64,000 nucleotides of DNA, from assembly GCA_036186865.1 (NCBI GenBank), contig AP025067.1, positions 14,515,122-14,579,121 on the forward strand, given 5' to 3'. The notes beneath the pieces are model-generated. The model did not search any database. It saw only the letters and a program-made list of their open reading frames with translations, and had not been told where the DNA came from. The stretch's first letter is position 1. Each line of letters opens with the position of its first letter. Of the stretch, positions 10,888 to 21,900 are shown in pieces. Source of the DNA: Eustoma russellianum. Taxonomy: Eukaryota; Streptophyta; Magnoliopsida; Gentianales; Gentianaceae. A program made the translations under genes and the position numbers.

Positions 10888-13446
10888 TCAAATCAAATCA
10901 GCAGAAATCATGCTTAACTTAGAACGAAGATTTTCGTACGTGGCTTGATTTAAGGCCTTAGTAAAAATATCCGCTACTTGTGCCTCTGTGCATACATGAT
11001 CTATGACAATATCACCATTATTTACGTGATCACGAAGAAAGTGATAGCGTACTTCTATATGCTTGGCCTTAGAGTGTAACACGGGGATCTTAGATAGGTT
11101 AATTGCACTCATACTATCACAATATATAGGGATTTTATTTATGGTAATTCCAAAGTCTAAAAGTTGTTGTTTTACCCATAGTAATTGTGTGCAGCAAAGA
11201 CTAAGTGCCATGTACTCAGCTTCAGTAGTGGATAAGGCTACGCTTGCTTGCTTTTTGGAAAACCATGAAATAAGTGAGTTTCCTATAAATTGGCAAGTGC
11301 CACTCGTGCTTTTTCTATCTATTTTACATCCACCATAATCAGTGTCAGTGTAGGCATGCAAATTAAAGTCATAATCTTTATCATATCAAATGCCTAAGGT
11401 TGGTGTGTGCTTAATATATCGGAATATTCTTTTCACCGCATTAAAGTGAGACACCTTAGGTTGACTTTGAAAACGTGCACATATACATACGCTGAACATG
11501 ATATCAGGTCTACTAGCAGTAAGATATAGAAAATAGCCAATCATAGATCTATATAAGGCATTATCAATTCCTTCTTCATGCAAGCAATGGCAAGTAAAAG
11601 TCGTATAGCTTCTAAACGTGCTACGGGTGCAAATGTTTCATCATAATCAATTCCTTCTTTTTGATTATAGCCTTGTGCCACAAGTCTAGCTTTATTTTTA
11701 ACAACTTTTCCTTCTTCATTCATTTTATTTCTAAACACCCACTTTGTGCCTATTATTGTCTTATCTTGTGGTCGTGGCACTAAATCCCATACGTCATTTC
11801 TATCAAATTGATTATGCTCATCATGCATAGCATCAATCCAAGAAGAATCATTCAAAGCATCATGCACATTTGTAGGTTCAATTTCAGAAATCATGGCATG
11901 AAATTGATTTATTTCATCCGGATTTATTCTTCTACGTGGTCGCACACCGTGAGTGATGTCGCCTATAATGAGATCATGTGGGTGGTCTCTATGCCATCTT
12001 GGTTGATTATTTTCTATGTTCTCATGCATTTCTAAGTGATCATACATTTCTAGTGTATCATGCATATCATGCATATCAAACGTGCCATCATCATCATTCA
12101 ACACGGGTTTCAATTCAAAATCATCATCATATTCTTTATGTTTATCAATCTCACCAAATTCATTAAATTTCACATGAATAGATTCTAGAATTTGTTTAGT
12201 GAGAGGATCATAATACCTATATGCTTTTGAATTCACAGAATACCCAACAAAGATGCATTCAATTGATTTAGATTCAAATTTATCTAAATTGTCTTTTGTA
12301 TTTAAAACAAAGCGTTTGCATCCAAACACACGAAAATAGTCAATTTTAGGCATGTGATCATTTAATATCTCATAAGGTGTCTTGTTTATTTTCTTTCTAA
12401 TGGACAAGCGATTTACTATGTAGCACACACAGTTTATGGCTTCCGCCCACAAAAATCTAGGCAATTTGTTCTCACACAACATGATTCTAGCAATTTCTTG
12501 TAATGTCCTATTCTTTCTTTCTACTACTCCATTTAATTATGGAGTTCTAGGTGGCGAAAACTCATGCTTAATTCCTTTTTCTTCGCAAAATGAAATCATG
12601 TCCTTTTTTAAATTCACCGCCTCTGTCGCTTCTTATCTTTTTCACTTTGACACCATATTGATTTTCAAGTTGTTTTATTAGTTTTGCAATCTCAATGGCA
12701 CTATCATCCTTATGTGCGAGAAATAAAGTCCAAATATAACGAGAAAAATCATCAACAATCACACAAGCATAATGACGCCCACCAAGACTTGTAGTGCGAC
12801 TAGGACTAAATAAATCAATGTGTAATCATTCTGAAACTCTAGTCGTGCTTATTTCACTTTTAGGTTTTAGTGACTCGCGTGTTTATTTGCCTCTTATGCA
12901 AGATTCACACAACTAAAAGTTGTCTAAATCAAGTATAGGCAATCCTCGTATTAGGTTCTTTCGTTGGAGTTTTTCTAGTGTAGAAATGCCAATATGTCCT
13001 AAACGTTTATGCCACAAATTTACGTTAGGTTCATTTGACATGAAGCACTTAACCTTAGCGTCTAACATATCATCCATAGAAAGTGTAAAGGTGTTTCTTT
13101 CACGTTTTTCTTTTAAAACTGTTTCTCCATTTTTATTTATTATATTACAATATGGGTGAGTAAAGCACACATCGAAACTATTATCAATAAATTATGAAAT
13201 GCTAAGAAGATTATAAGATAAGTTGCTTACCAAAAAGACGTTGGAGATTTGAAGGGTGCTTGGGTTTCCAATTGTACCTTTTTCGATGATCTTGCCTTCA
13301 TTGTTGTCTCCAAAGGTCACGGATCCTCCTTTTGTGACCTTCTTCAATTTCGTGAATAGGCTCGGGTCACCCGTCATGTGCCTCGAGCAACCACTGTCAA
13401 GGAACCATTTGATTGATGTATCTTTTGATGTGTGGGTTCCTTGCAA
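10888..13446 (-). pseudogene. Copia pol remnant lacking the RT catalytic core
   Basis: The order on the minus strand is protease (WFLDSGCSRHMTGD near 13415), GAG-pre-integrase (NLWHKRLGHIGISTLE near 13000), integrase core (VDDFSRYIWT and IRSDRGGEF near 12590-12760), integrase end (PRFLWAEAINCVCYIVNR), RT entry (DVWDLVPRP, GTKWVFRNK, ARLVAQGYNQKEGIDYDETFAPVA) and RNase H (YTDTDYGGCKIDRKSTSG, SWFSKKQASVALSTTEAEY). Between LLLAIAC and EEGIDNALYRSMIG, near 11583, about 200 or more residues present in relatives are missing, including the YVDD active site. Stops lie after LLSIS (near 13190), after LDLDNF, and at a conserved Trp near 11387. A frameshift lies near 12590. It cannot mobilise by itself. 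Confidence 0.85.
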
Positions 13447-13723
13447 TGTACGAAAATGATTTAGGTACCCTTTTAATTTTGGGTCCTTGCGAGTTAGTTA
13501 TTCACCTCTTGGTAAAAGTACCTTTCTGTACCCATACTTGGGTGATCCTTCTCGGTCTAGCAAATGGTAAGAATGTAGGTGAAGGTGCAATGTAGTAGAC
13601 ATGTGGTGAGTGCACTTTGGGCCTTTGGCCAAGAACTCCTTTATACGCATTATATGTAGGGCGTTTTTGATATGTCCTTGTGTTAGTGTGCGTAGTGCGT
13701 GATCTAGATGGATGAAATTAATG

Positions 13724-15337
13724 TCATGTATGCATCACTTGTTTCTTCTCATATCTGTATGGCACAAAATTGTATTTCTCATGATATGAAGAAGAAGTAT
13801 GACGAGATAAGGGGAGAGGGGGTCTTTGTGTCATCTTAGACGCCGTATTTGGTTTTGGAGTGTATACTTTCTTATACACTACAAACTTGGTTGGTTTAAT
13901 GGATACTTCATTTGTTTCGATGTATCCTAATCCCGTTTTATCACTATCATGCTTTTGTGATAAAATGATACGATCTAGCATGTTAGATCCCGTATCAAAC
14001 TGTTTCATCATTTTCTCTAAGTCCGTATTCCTTGATTTCAAATTTGAAATCTCGGATTTCATTTCATTATTTTGCGTGGTCAATGATGAGATTTCTGACC
14101 TTAATGAATTTATCATGCAAGACGACTCTTCTTTTGAATCGTTTAATTGAGACACAAGATTTGTGTTAGAAGATTCTAACAGCTTCTTGTCTTCAATTAA
14201 TCGCTTCTTTTCTTTTGCGAGAGTCTTAGTGAATTTATGCAATTCTAAGTACTGACTGAAAAGATCATCATAAGAAGGCTCAGAGTCAGAATCAGAGTCA
14301 GATGATACCTCGTTTGTTGCTTTGGACACAAAGTATACTTGTGCAGTTTCCTCTTCTGTTTCAGTCTCGGAATCCTATGTATCACTCCAAGTGGAGGCTT
14401 TGAGAGCTCGCTTCCTTTGCTTAGGTTCTGAGACGAGTCTATTCTTGTTCCGATCCTTGTCAGGGTATTTGTTTGTTTGCTTTTCCTTATTAGGGCAGTC
14501 ATATGGTAGATGTCCAAGTTTACCGCATTCATAACATTTAACATCCTTGTCGTTTGTCTTGTTCTTATTTCTTTTAGTCGAAGTAGCCGTAGTTTTGTTT
14601 CTAAACGACTTTCTCATGAATTTTCTTAAGCCTTTAGCCAATAGAATTAAGTCATCGTTATTTGATTCAGAATCACTATCTTTTACGTGATCGGAAGAAG
14701 TAGAGACATATTCATTTGATTTAAATGCAATAGCCTTACCTTGTTTTGATGATTCCGATTTCCTTATGGTGAGTTTGTTCTCATAAACCTTAAGTGATCC
14801 AATTAATTCTTCAATCTTGATTGACTTAGTTTCTTTGCTTTCTTCTATTGCCGTTACTTTAGCGTCCCACTCGGATGGAAGGCTTCGCAAGACCTTTTGT
14901 ACCTTTTCCTGCATAGTAAAGGCTTTGCCAAGAGACTCAAGAGAATTGTAAATGTTAGTCAAGCGAAGATCCATATCAACGATAGATTCATTTGGCAATA
15001 ATTTAAATGACTCGAGTGTGGACATAAGCATGTTGATCTTGGACTCTTTTACTTGACTAGTGCCTTCGTGTTTCATTTCAAGAATTCTCCACATTTCTTG
15101 AGCACTAGAACAATTTGAAACATAGCTAGATTCACTTTTACTTAGTCCATTTAAAAGTAACTGCATAGCCCTAGCGTTCATGCTTAGTCTCTTTTTATCC
15201 TCACTAGTATACTCTTGTCTAGGTTTAATGACCTCTAGTGTGACTCCATCTACAGTGGATAACTTTGATGGAACAAATGGACCATCTTCTATAATTGACC
15301 AAAGATCAATATCAATTGCCATAAAGAAAAATTTCAT
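13724..15337 (-). pseudogene. Copia gag with zinc knuckle and coiled coil, one nonsense codon
   Basis: This is the capsid/nucleocapsid precursor that would form the virus-like particle. The N-terminal part shows the UBN2-type gag pattern (MWRILEMKHEGTSQVKESK, LRSLPSEWDAKVTAI). It is followed by an acidic linker and a CX2CX4HX4C knuckle CYECGKLGHLPYDC near residue 270. One in-frame TAG (14375-14377) interrupts an otherwise continuous frame. After it, residues encoded by 13930-14300 are rich in heptad-like Leu/Lys/Glu (LFSQYLELHKFTKTLAKEKK, SLRSEISSLTTQNNEMKSE), consistent with a coiled coil. The frame ends at 13724 and pol lies in another frame, so gag and pol were expressed by shift or the boundary has decayed. 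The start is the first ATG after the PBS leader. Confidence 0.8.
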
Positions 15338-15475
15338 TCTTAATTTCTATTGAATGAAAGACTCACCGTCAAAGAGAGGAGGCCTTTGACTGGACATACC
15401 TTCTTGTTCGGTTTTGAAGTTTGTGGTTGCTATCTCACTTAGATCATTGGATCCTTATGATGTGAGTGTTCCTAC

Positions 15476-15487
15476 GCTCTGATACCA
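15476..15487 (-). other. Primer-binding site (initiator tRNA-Met) of large copia element
   Basis: The plus strand reads gctctgatacca, the reverse complement of TGGTATCAGAGC. That matches the 3' end of plant initiator tRNA-Met. It sits 2 bp from the LTR edge at 15490 and fixes both orientation and LTR boundary. Confidence 0.93.
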
Positions 15488-16846
15488 CTTGTAGGATCTG
15501 AAAGGCACCACTAGAAGGGGGGGTGGTTGAATAGTTGGTGCGGAAAATGTGGTTTTTAAAATAGTTTTAAACCAAGAACTCAACTTCTGAAAACAGTTTC
15601 TGTTTTCAGGACCAGTTTTAAAACGTTTTGAAAACTAGGTTTCAGGTCTTCAAAAATTCTGAAATTCGGAGAGAACTTAGCCTCAGATGTTCTGAGTATC
15701 TCCTAAAAATTTTAGATTAAAATTAAACCTCTAACCACTTAAAAAATCGTTGATGGTCAGATTGTGTAAATCTGCCAGAAACGGTAGTCTGATTTGAAAA
15801 ATTAATTTCTATTTGTACGTAACTCTAAATGCTCTGAAAATTTAAATACTAAACCCTTATTAGTTATATTTCAATGGGTTGAAACAGTTTTGAAAAATTC
15901 TTTTGGGAAGTTAGTCAAATACGATCAAAGTCTCAACCTTTGCAAGCATGAAAATCAGACTGCACTAGTCTCAGAACTTTGGACGTTTGAATAACTTGTT
16001 CAAAAGGGTTGAAACTTGCACCAAAAGAACCTTAAAACGTGTGGCTATGAGTCTGAAAAGTATTGTGATTTTTGAAAATCGTTTACTATTTTTACCAACG
16101 TGATTAAGAATGATAAACAGTGTTGAAACTGAAAGTAAGTACTGAAAGTAAATAACACCAGGAATTTTATACTGGTTCGGTTATAAATAACCTACTCTAG
16201 TCTTCGAGAACGTCTTCCTTGGTTAGCACTAAACACACAACACAAAGAACACCTTACCACAGGGTTGATGGAGTTATACACCAACTCCAACCCTTTACAA
16301 ACCTTGTATGAGAATACAATTGTCACGAACACCACCACCTTGCAAGTGCAAGATTGATCACACCTTGATCAATCTTTTACAATGATAAAGAGTATGTGGT
16401 GGACTATATGAAGCCTATTCAAGTATATGAATATGAGTACAATAGGCTTTTAGAGAGAAGAAAGAAAGAGAGTGTAGAAGAGAAGGCTATAACACGTTTT
16501 TGATACTTCAAATTGCAAGACTTGTTCTTGTTTTCGTTTTGCTCTCTTCTTTCCTTTTAACATTGTGGCCGCCCCCCCTTGATGCTATTCTCCTCTTGAA
16601 TATTATCTTATAAGTCCTTAGAAGAGTGTGTTGCATCATTGTGACATGTCCTTGCTTACTTGGCATCTCCTTATTGTATGATCATTAAACTCTTGCTTAC
16701 TTGACACTCATTGATTGGATGGAAGGTTGTCATCATTTGATGACTAGATAAATCTGAAATTGCACCTCAAAAAGCATGTGCCAATTAGCCATTAAAGCAT
16801 ATAATCATCCCACATAATTAGCAAGACAATTTTTCTCCAAATTACG

Positions 16847-16870
16847 CACATGCTGAAATTTCAGCATGTG
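16847..16870. repeat. 24-bp perfect palindrome in copia LTR
   Basis: The arms are CACATGCTGAAA and its exact reverse complement. It is one of five related palindromes shared among the two LTRs. Confidence 0.93.
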
Positions 16871-17188
16871 TAACATTTGCATTTCATTCAAAATATTGCC
16901 AAGTTTACTTTGATTTAATCCTTGAAATTAAAGAAGAATTCAATCACCATTTAGTACACAATATTTTAATCAATTTTTGGAATAAAAATTGGTCACCAAT
17001 GCAGCCTAGAATTCGGCCATATACATTCCCACACATGCTGAAATTTTCAGCATGTGTGATATTCAAAGATATCACAATTTTAATTCCATAACATATTCAA
17101 AATACTTCCATACTATCTCCCAATTAATTCACTTAATTCAAGAAGTAAAATATTGCTCTTTAAGGGATAAAAATCGGTCAGCCATATG

Positions 17189-17213
17189 CACATGCTGAAA
17201 TTTTCAGCATGTG
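17189..17213. repeat. Extra palindrome copy present in only one LTR
   Basis: The arms are CACATGCTGAAA and TTTCAGCATGTG around a central T. The partner LTR reads straight from cagccata to attatgacaag at 9417-9432, without the palindrome. The unit was therefore gained or lost after insertion. Confidence 0.85.
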
Positions 17214-18212
17214 TTACAATTGTGACAAGATTTGAAATGTTACCTTTTGTAGTTCCTTTCTTTAAGTCACCAACATTGCATGCTTTATTATTGACCAATC
17301 AAGTTGCCAACAAGGCTCCACATAAGCTCCAACATGATGGTATAGGCGTGTATAATAGTTTATACATATGCTGAATTTTATTTTTGTAAACTTTGTAAAA
17401 TAGTGCACATTTAATTATACACACATGGTATATTCCGATCAGCCCTTAATTGATTTTTCTAGAACACTTTTGTTGTACCCCGCCCAAATTAGAACAATAT
17501 TTCGAATGAGGAGTATGTTGGCCTCACTCACATTTATTTACCCCAAGGTATGAACAAGGAAGCAAGTGAGTTGCTAAAATATCTTTACTACTTGAAATTT
17601 CGGCCTATAGGAATGGGTATATTTAGTGGAGTTTACTTGTACTACAAGCCACAAACCCCTGTTAGGAATCATGAAAAGTATTTAAGGGTCCCACTAATTA
17701 AGGGTTTAAAAGATGAAAAGGGGAAAAAGCACCTCTTCCCCTTCTAGCCGCCAGGTAAAAGGGGGACATTAAGAGGCCTTTTTATTACTAGAAAAAAAAA
17801 GAAAGTAGCTACCCCTCTAAATTGCTTACTAAAGCAATTTACACAAGATAGTAGGCACAATGTAATCACAATATGATGTTAACAAGGATAGATAAACCCT
17901 TAAACCTTCCTTAGAAACTGAAAGAGACATGGAAGGATGGATTAAGGATCAAGATGGTATTAGGAATTTCCTCCTAGTAGCTTTCTCAATTAATTTCCTA
18001 CAAAAGTGACTCAAGCTTAATGAGGGCACTAATGACACCCAAACCATCGGGTTCAAACCCATGGTTAGTCCACGACACTTTTTTAACCACAATAGTAATT
18101 GACTTAAGAATTAAGAAGGGAACTTTATTGTTAATTCTAGCTACATTTGGGCTAGCAACTTCAAACTTGATTAAGAATAGGCTTACACGACACATTCCTA
18201 TATATATATGTG

Positions 18213-18233
18213 ATATTGTACGAATATGGATGT
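18213..18233. repeat. Target-site duplication of LINE B, left copy
   Basis: This 21-bp copy pairs with 24189-24209 and has a single C/T difference. The shared 16-base core is gtacgaatatggatgt. It abuts the poly(A) end of the LINE (plus-strand T run 18232-18240). The right copy lies next to a (TA)n tract. Confidence 0.9.
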
Positions 18234-18384
18234 TTTTTTTGTAAAATGGAAAATTTTATTGATTAGCCTCACTTGTGGCGGAGGAAGACCATATTACAAA
18301 AAAGTCATCGTATGAGAACAAATGAAATAAAGAGCTAATAATGTCATATCTCCAGTTGTATATGATATGCCGCATTAAAACCTT

Positions 18385-18420
18385 GCTAAGTAAAACCATC
18401 CTTGTGGATAAAACCTTAGC
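18385..18420 (-). other. LINE B terminal 3' hairpin with compensatory pair
   Basis: Read on the minus strand, the outer arms are GCTAAG and CTTAGC where copies E and F have GCCAAG and CTTGGC. One C-G pair has thus become U-A by a double change. The inner CCAC/(A)TGG arms surround an AAGG loop. It lies about 150 nt before the poly(A) end. Confidence 0.65.
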
Positions 18421-18877
18421 GAAGGAAAAAGCGTACATATTTATACAACTGTCATTGATATGAAATGAGTGTAAAAATGTGTCAAAATCAACGGTTGAGG
18501 TAGTAGTTGATGTAGGCAGCAGGCGCTGTAGTGCGTTGTGGCAAGCTTGATGAGGCGTCTTCTGGAACATGCATACCTCGGAAAAGAGCCAAGAAGAAGT
18601 TATACCAACGATAACAATAAGTAAAGGATGAAGAAACTGAAAAACCAAACACATACCGTTGCCGCCTTGGCACAGATTAGGCCAAGGCGACATTTCGATG
18701 TGATAATGCATCGTGGTAGTCACCGCCAATGCATAATGGAGTCGTTGTGGTACCGTGAGAAGCCTCTCAAGAAATGTAGCCGATCGATACCATGTCTGGG
18801 CAGGAAGACAGAACAAAAAGTTACTGAGTATGGAATAGAATAAATGCAAAACCAAAGGATAGAAATGCATACCGAGT

Positions 18878-18939
18878 CTGCCTGTATCCATTAGGGTACA
18901 GGCAGAAGTTGAGAAACAGTGCCAATCCATGTGGAAGAC
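18878..18939 (-). other. LINE B 3' UTR box-hairpin module
   Basis: The box is 18921-18939 (minus-strand GTCTTCCACATGGATTGGC), the spacer is 15 nt, and the 28-nt hairpin is 18878-18905 with 9-bp arms CTGCCTGTA/TACAGGCAG. GGTATG follows. It starts 9 nt after the ORF2 stop. B has just one such module. Confidence 0.75.
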
Positions 18940-18948
18940 TTGAGATTA

Positions 18949-21900
18949 TCAAGGGACCCGCAGTTGAGTGGAGGAGAGATCCAAAGAGACGGAGGCATGC
19001 ACCAATGAAGGGAGAGTGCGTGATGAATAGTGCTGTGTGATAGGAGTCAGCATTGCTTGCTGTGCTAGATAATGTGCTGCCATGTTTGCTTCGCGATAAA
19101 TGTGGTGATAATCGAGGCGATGGAGATGAACCAGATTGTGAAGCATGTTAAGATAGTAATTCCCATGTACCAGCTGCGGGCGGGCCAAACGAGAAATCAT
19201 CTGGTGACAATCAGACTCTAAAATGATGTTTCGTTGTAGAGGAAGAAAATATAACAAGCCAAATAATGCTGCCTGAATTTCCGCATGGAGCGGTGTAACC
19301 GATGGTAACCTAAATGAAATTGCACCCACACAAGCTCCCCTATGATCACGCAATATAGCACCCCCTGCTGCATATTGTCGACCAACCGCCGCATCAACAT
19401 TTAATTTTAGTCGGCCGACGGGTGGTATTAGCCAACGAATGAGAAGAGGTCGTGGTACTGACAAAGACGGTAGCCAAGAGAAGTACCTTCTAGGATCAGT
19501 GGCTATTTTGGTTCCTGCCACTTTTTTGCACCAAATAGTAAGGTCATAACGAATAGATGCTTGTAGTGATGCGAGTGTAATGCTTGATTGGGTGCCATAG
19601 ACCAAAGAGGTGTATCCTCGCCAGATAGTATACAGGATAATTGCTGGAATTATAACTCTGAAGACCCCAAGTAATGATGAAAAGGAGGAACGATACCACC
19701 AAGCAAGAATATACTGTCGCAAGTGGAATGTTGATGGGGGCGGACAGTTCAATTCCCCAGCATAATAGTTCCATATCGGCCGCACATATGGGCAGTGAAG
19801 AAAGACATGATCTACCGTTGCCGAAGCAGCTTTACACAAAGGACATTGCGTAGGACGAGATGTAATATGCTTGCCAATATAATCCTCCATCGGTATCGCC
19901 GAATGAAACATCCGCCATAGGAATATCTGTATGACTGGGGAGTGCTGTTTAAACCATATGAATTTTGCAGATAATAAATGCGGATGCGAAATGCGACTAA
20001 TCGCATAAGCACTGCGTAGGGAAAATTCACCCGTTGGTGTGTGCAACCATATTAAATGTGTACCTTGACCAGATGTTTGAGAAAGGCAGAAAGGATGTAT
20101 CTTGCAAATTAATTTCCAAATCGGTGAATCAGGTAATTGTGGCAAATAGTCCCCACGATGACCATACTTGGCATACATATATTGACTCCAAAGTGTAGTA
20201 TTTTGTTGGTATGACCACCAAATTCGGCAGTGATAAGCTCTTTGTAACACGCTGAGGTCGCGAATCCCCAGTCCTCCTTCTTCTTTAGGCATAGTAATTG
20301 TATGCCACGATATCCAGTGATGTCTAGGGCCCCAATAAAAACATGCCATTTTCCGATTGATGACTTTGATAACAGATTTAGGCAAGCCACCTGAAGCAAA
20401 AAGATGTAGCGGCAATGCTGCTATGACAGAGCGTAACAAAACTAATCGTCCCGCGGCGGATAATAATCTAGTGTGCCATCCTTGAAGCCTATCATCAATA
20501 TGCTGCAATAAAGAGACACAGTGTCGCGCACGAGGAATACCTTTGTGCAAATACGAGCCAAGATATTTAAAAGGGAGATTTGTGCATCGCATGGTAAGTA
20601 TCCTCTCAAAATTCCTCCTCTGCTGCATTGATGTTCGAGTAGAAGGGATCATATTGCTTTTTTGAAAGTTGACTTTTTGTCTAGAAGCAGTTTCATATTC
20701 TGTGAGGAAAGTGTGAAAATGGCGCAAGTTTTGCTGTGTTCCTCGCAAAAATACTAACAAGTCATCAGCATAGGCCAAGTGTGTTATATGAAACAGAATC
20801 CTCCCCAATCGAAATGGCTGCAACCATCCAACCTCCGTTAATGCTTTCAGTCCCCTGCTAAATTCTTCAGAAGAGAGTATAAAAAGTAACGGTGATAGAG
20901 GATCCCCCTGTTTCACCCCTCGAAATGGCCGAAAAGTTGATGAAGGTTGACCATTAATTAATACTGCTAAAGTGGTAGCACGCAGGTGATTCAGTATAAG
21001 GCGAATGAAGAAATCAGAGAAGCCAAAAGCACGCAGTAAAAGCTCCAAATATTCCCAACTGACTCTGTCGAAGACTTTCATCATATCTAGCTTTAGACAC
21101 ACCTGAGAACCTCCGTTATCTAACATATGTATCATTTCACGAGCCATAAGTACCTGAGAGGATATATCTGAACCAGGCAGGAAGCCCGTTTGTTCCGGGG
21201 AGATTAATCGCGGGAGTAAGGCGCTCAAACGACTAGCTATAATTCTTGTGCATACTTTGCTCAGAAAATTTGTTAAACATATTGGCCTAAAATCACTGAA
21301 GGTATCAGGAGATGACTTTTTAGGAATCAACGTAATCAGTGCACTTGCCATCACCGTAGGTTGAGGAATGCCCAAGAAAAATTCCTGCACTGCTTTAACT
21401 ACATCAGTATGAATGAAAGACCAACAGGCGCGATAAAATTGACCATGAAAACCATCTGGGCCTGCTGCGCTAGCAGGATCGAGATGCCAAACTGCTGCTT
21501 TAATTTCTGGTTCCATGGGTATTTGAGTTAATAAAATATTATCCTCCGATGTAACCACCTGCGGAATATACCGAAGAATAGCATCATAATCTTGAGTTTG
21601 GTCTCGAGCGAATAGAGATGTGTAAAAGCGTATGGCCTCTAACATTATTTCATCCGAAGTAGAACATAACCCGCCTGCTTGTGTTCTTATTTGTTGAATC
21701 TGTAATTGCAATCGTTTATTTTTGACGATGGAATGAAAATATTTCGTATTTGCATCACCCTCTCGTAGCCATCTTATGCAAGACTTTTGTTTCCAGAAAG
21801 TCAGCTCATATGAGGTTGCTTGCAGATATTCAGTCTTGGCTTTATGATACTCCATCCTGTGTTCTTCAGTCGGAGAGTCATCCCAAATAGTTTCAGCATG

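Larger units (their letters stand above)
15490..17470 (-). repeat. 5' LTR of the large copia element, first part
   Basis: This matches 7712-9671 of the other LTR. It carries three copies of the CACATGCTGAAA..TTTCAGCATGTG palindrome (16847-16870, 17030-17058 and 17189-17213), one more than the partner LTR. Interrupted at 17470 by an insertion flanked by ACTTT. Confidence 0.9.

Noticed and set aside
13860..14150. Plus-strand frame opposite the copia gag coiled coil
   Set aside because: Antisense shadow of the gag sequence with no independent support.
9085..17213. Repeated palindromes considered as a CRISPR array or MITE
   Set aside because: Spacing is irregular, there are no regular spacers, and the host is a plant. 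No clear target duplications flank the palindromes, so they are listed only as LTR palindromes.
18256..18930. 224-codon frame downstream of the intact LINE ORF2 as an ORF3 gene
   Set aside because: Lies in the 3' UTR over both structured elements. No known domain, and the covariation pattern fits RNA structure better. Kept only as a finding to test.
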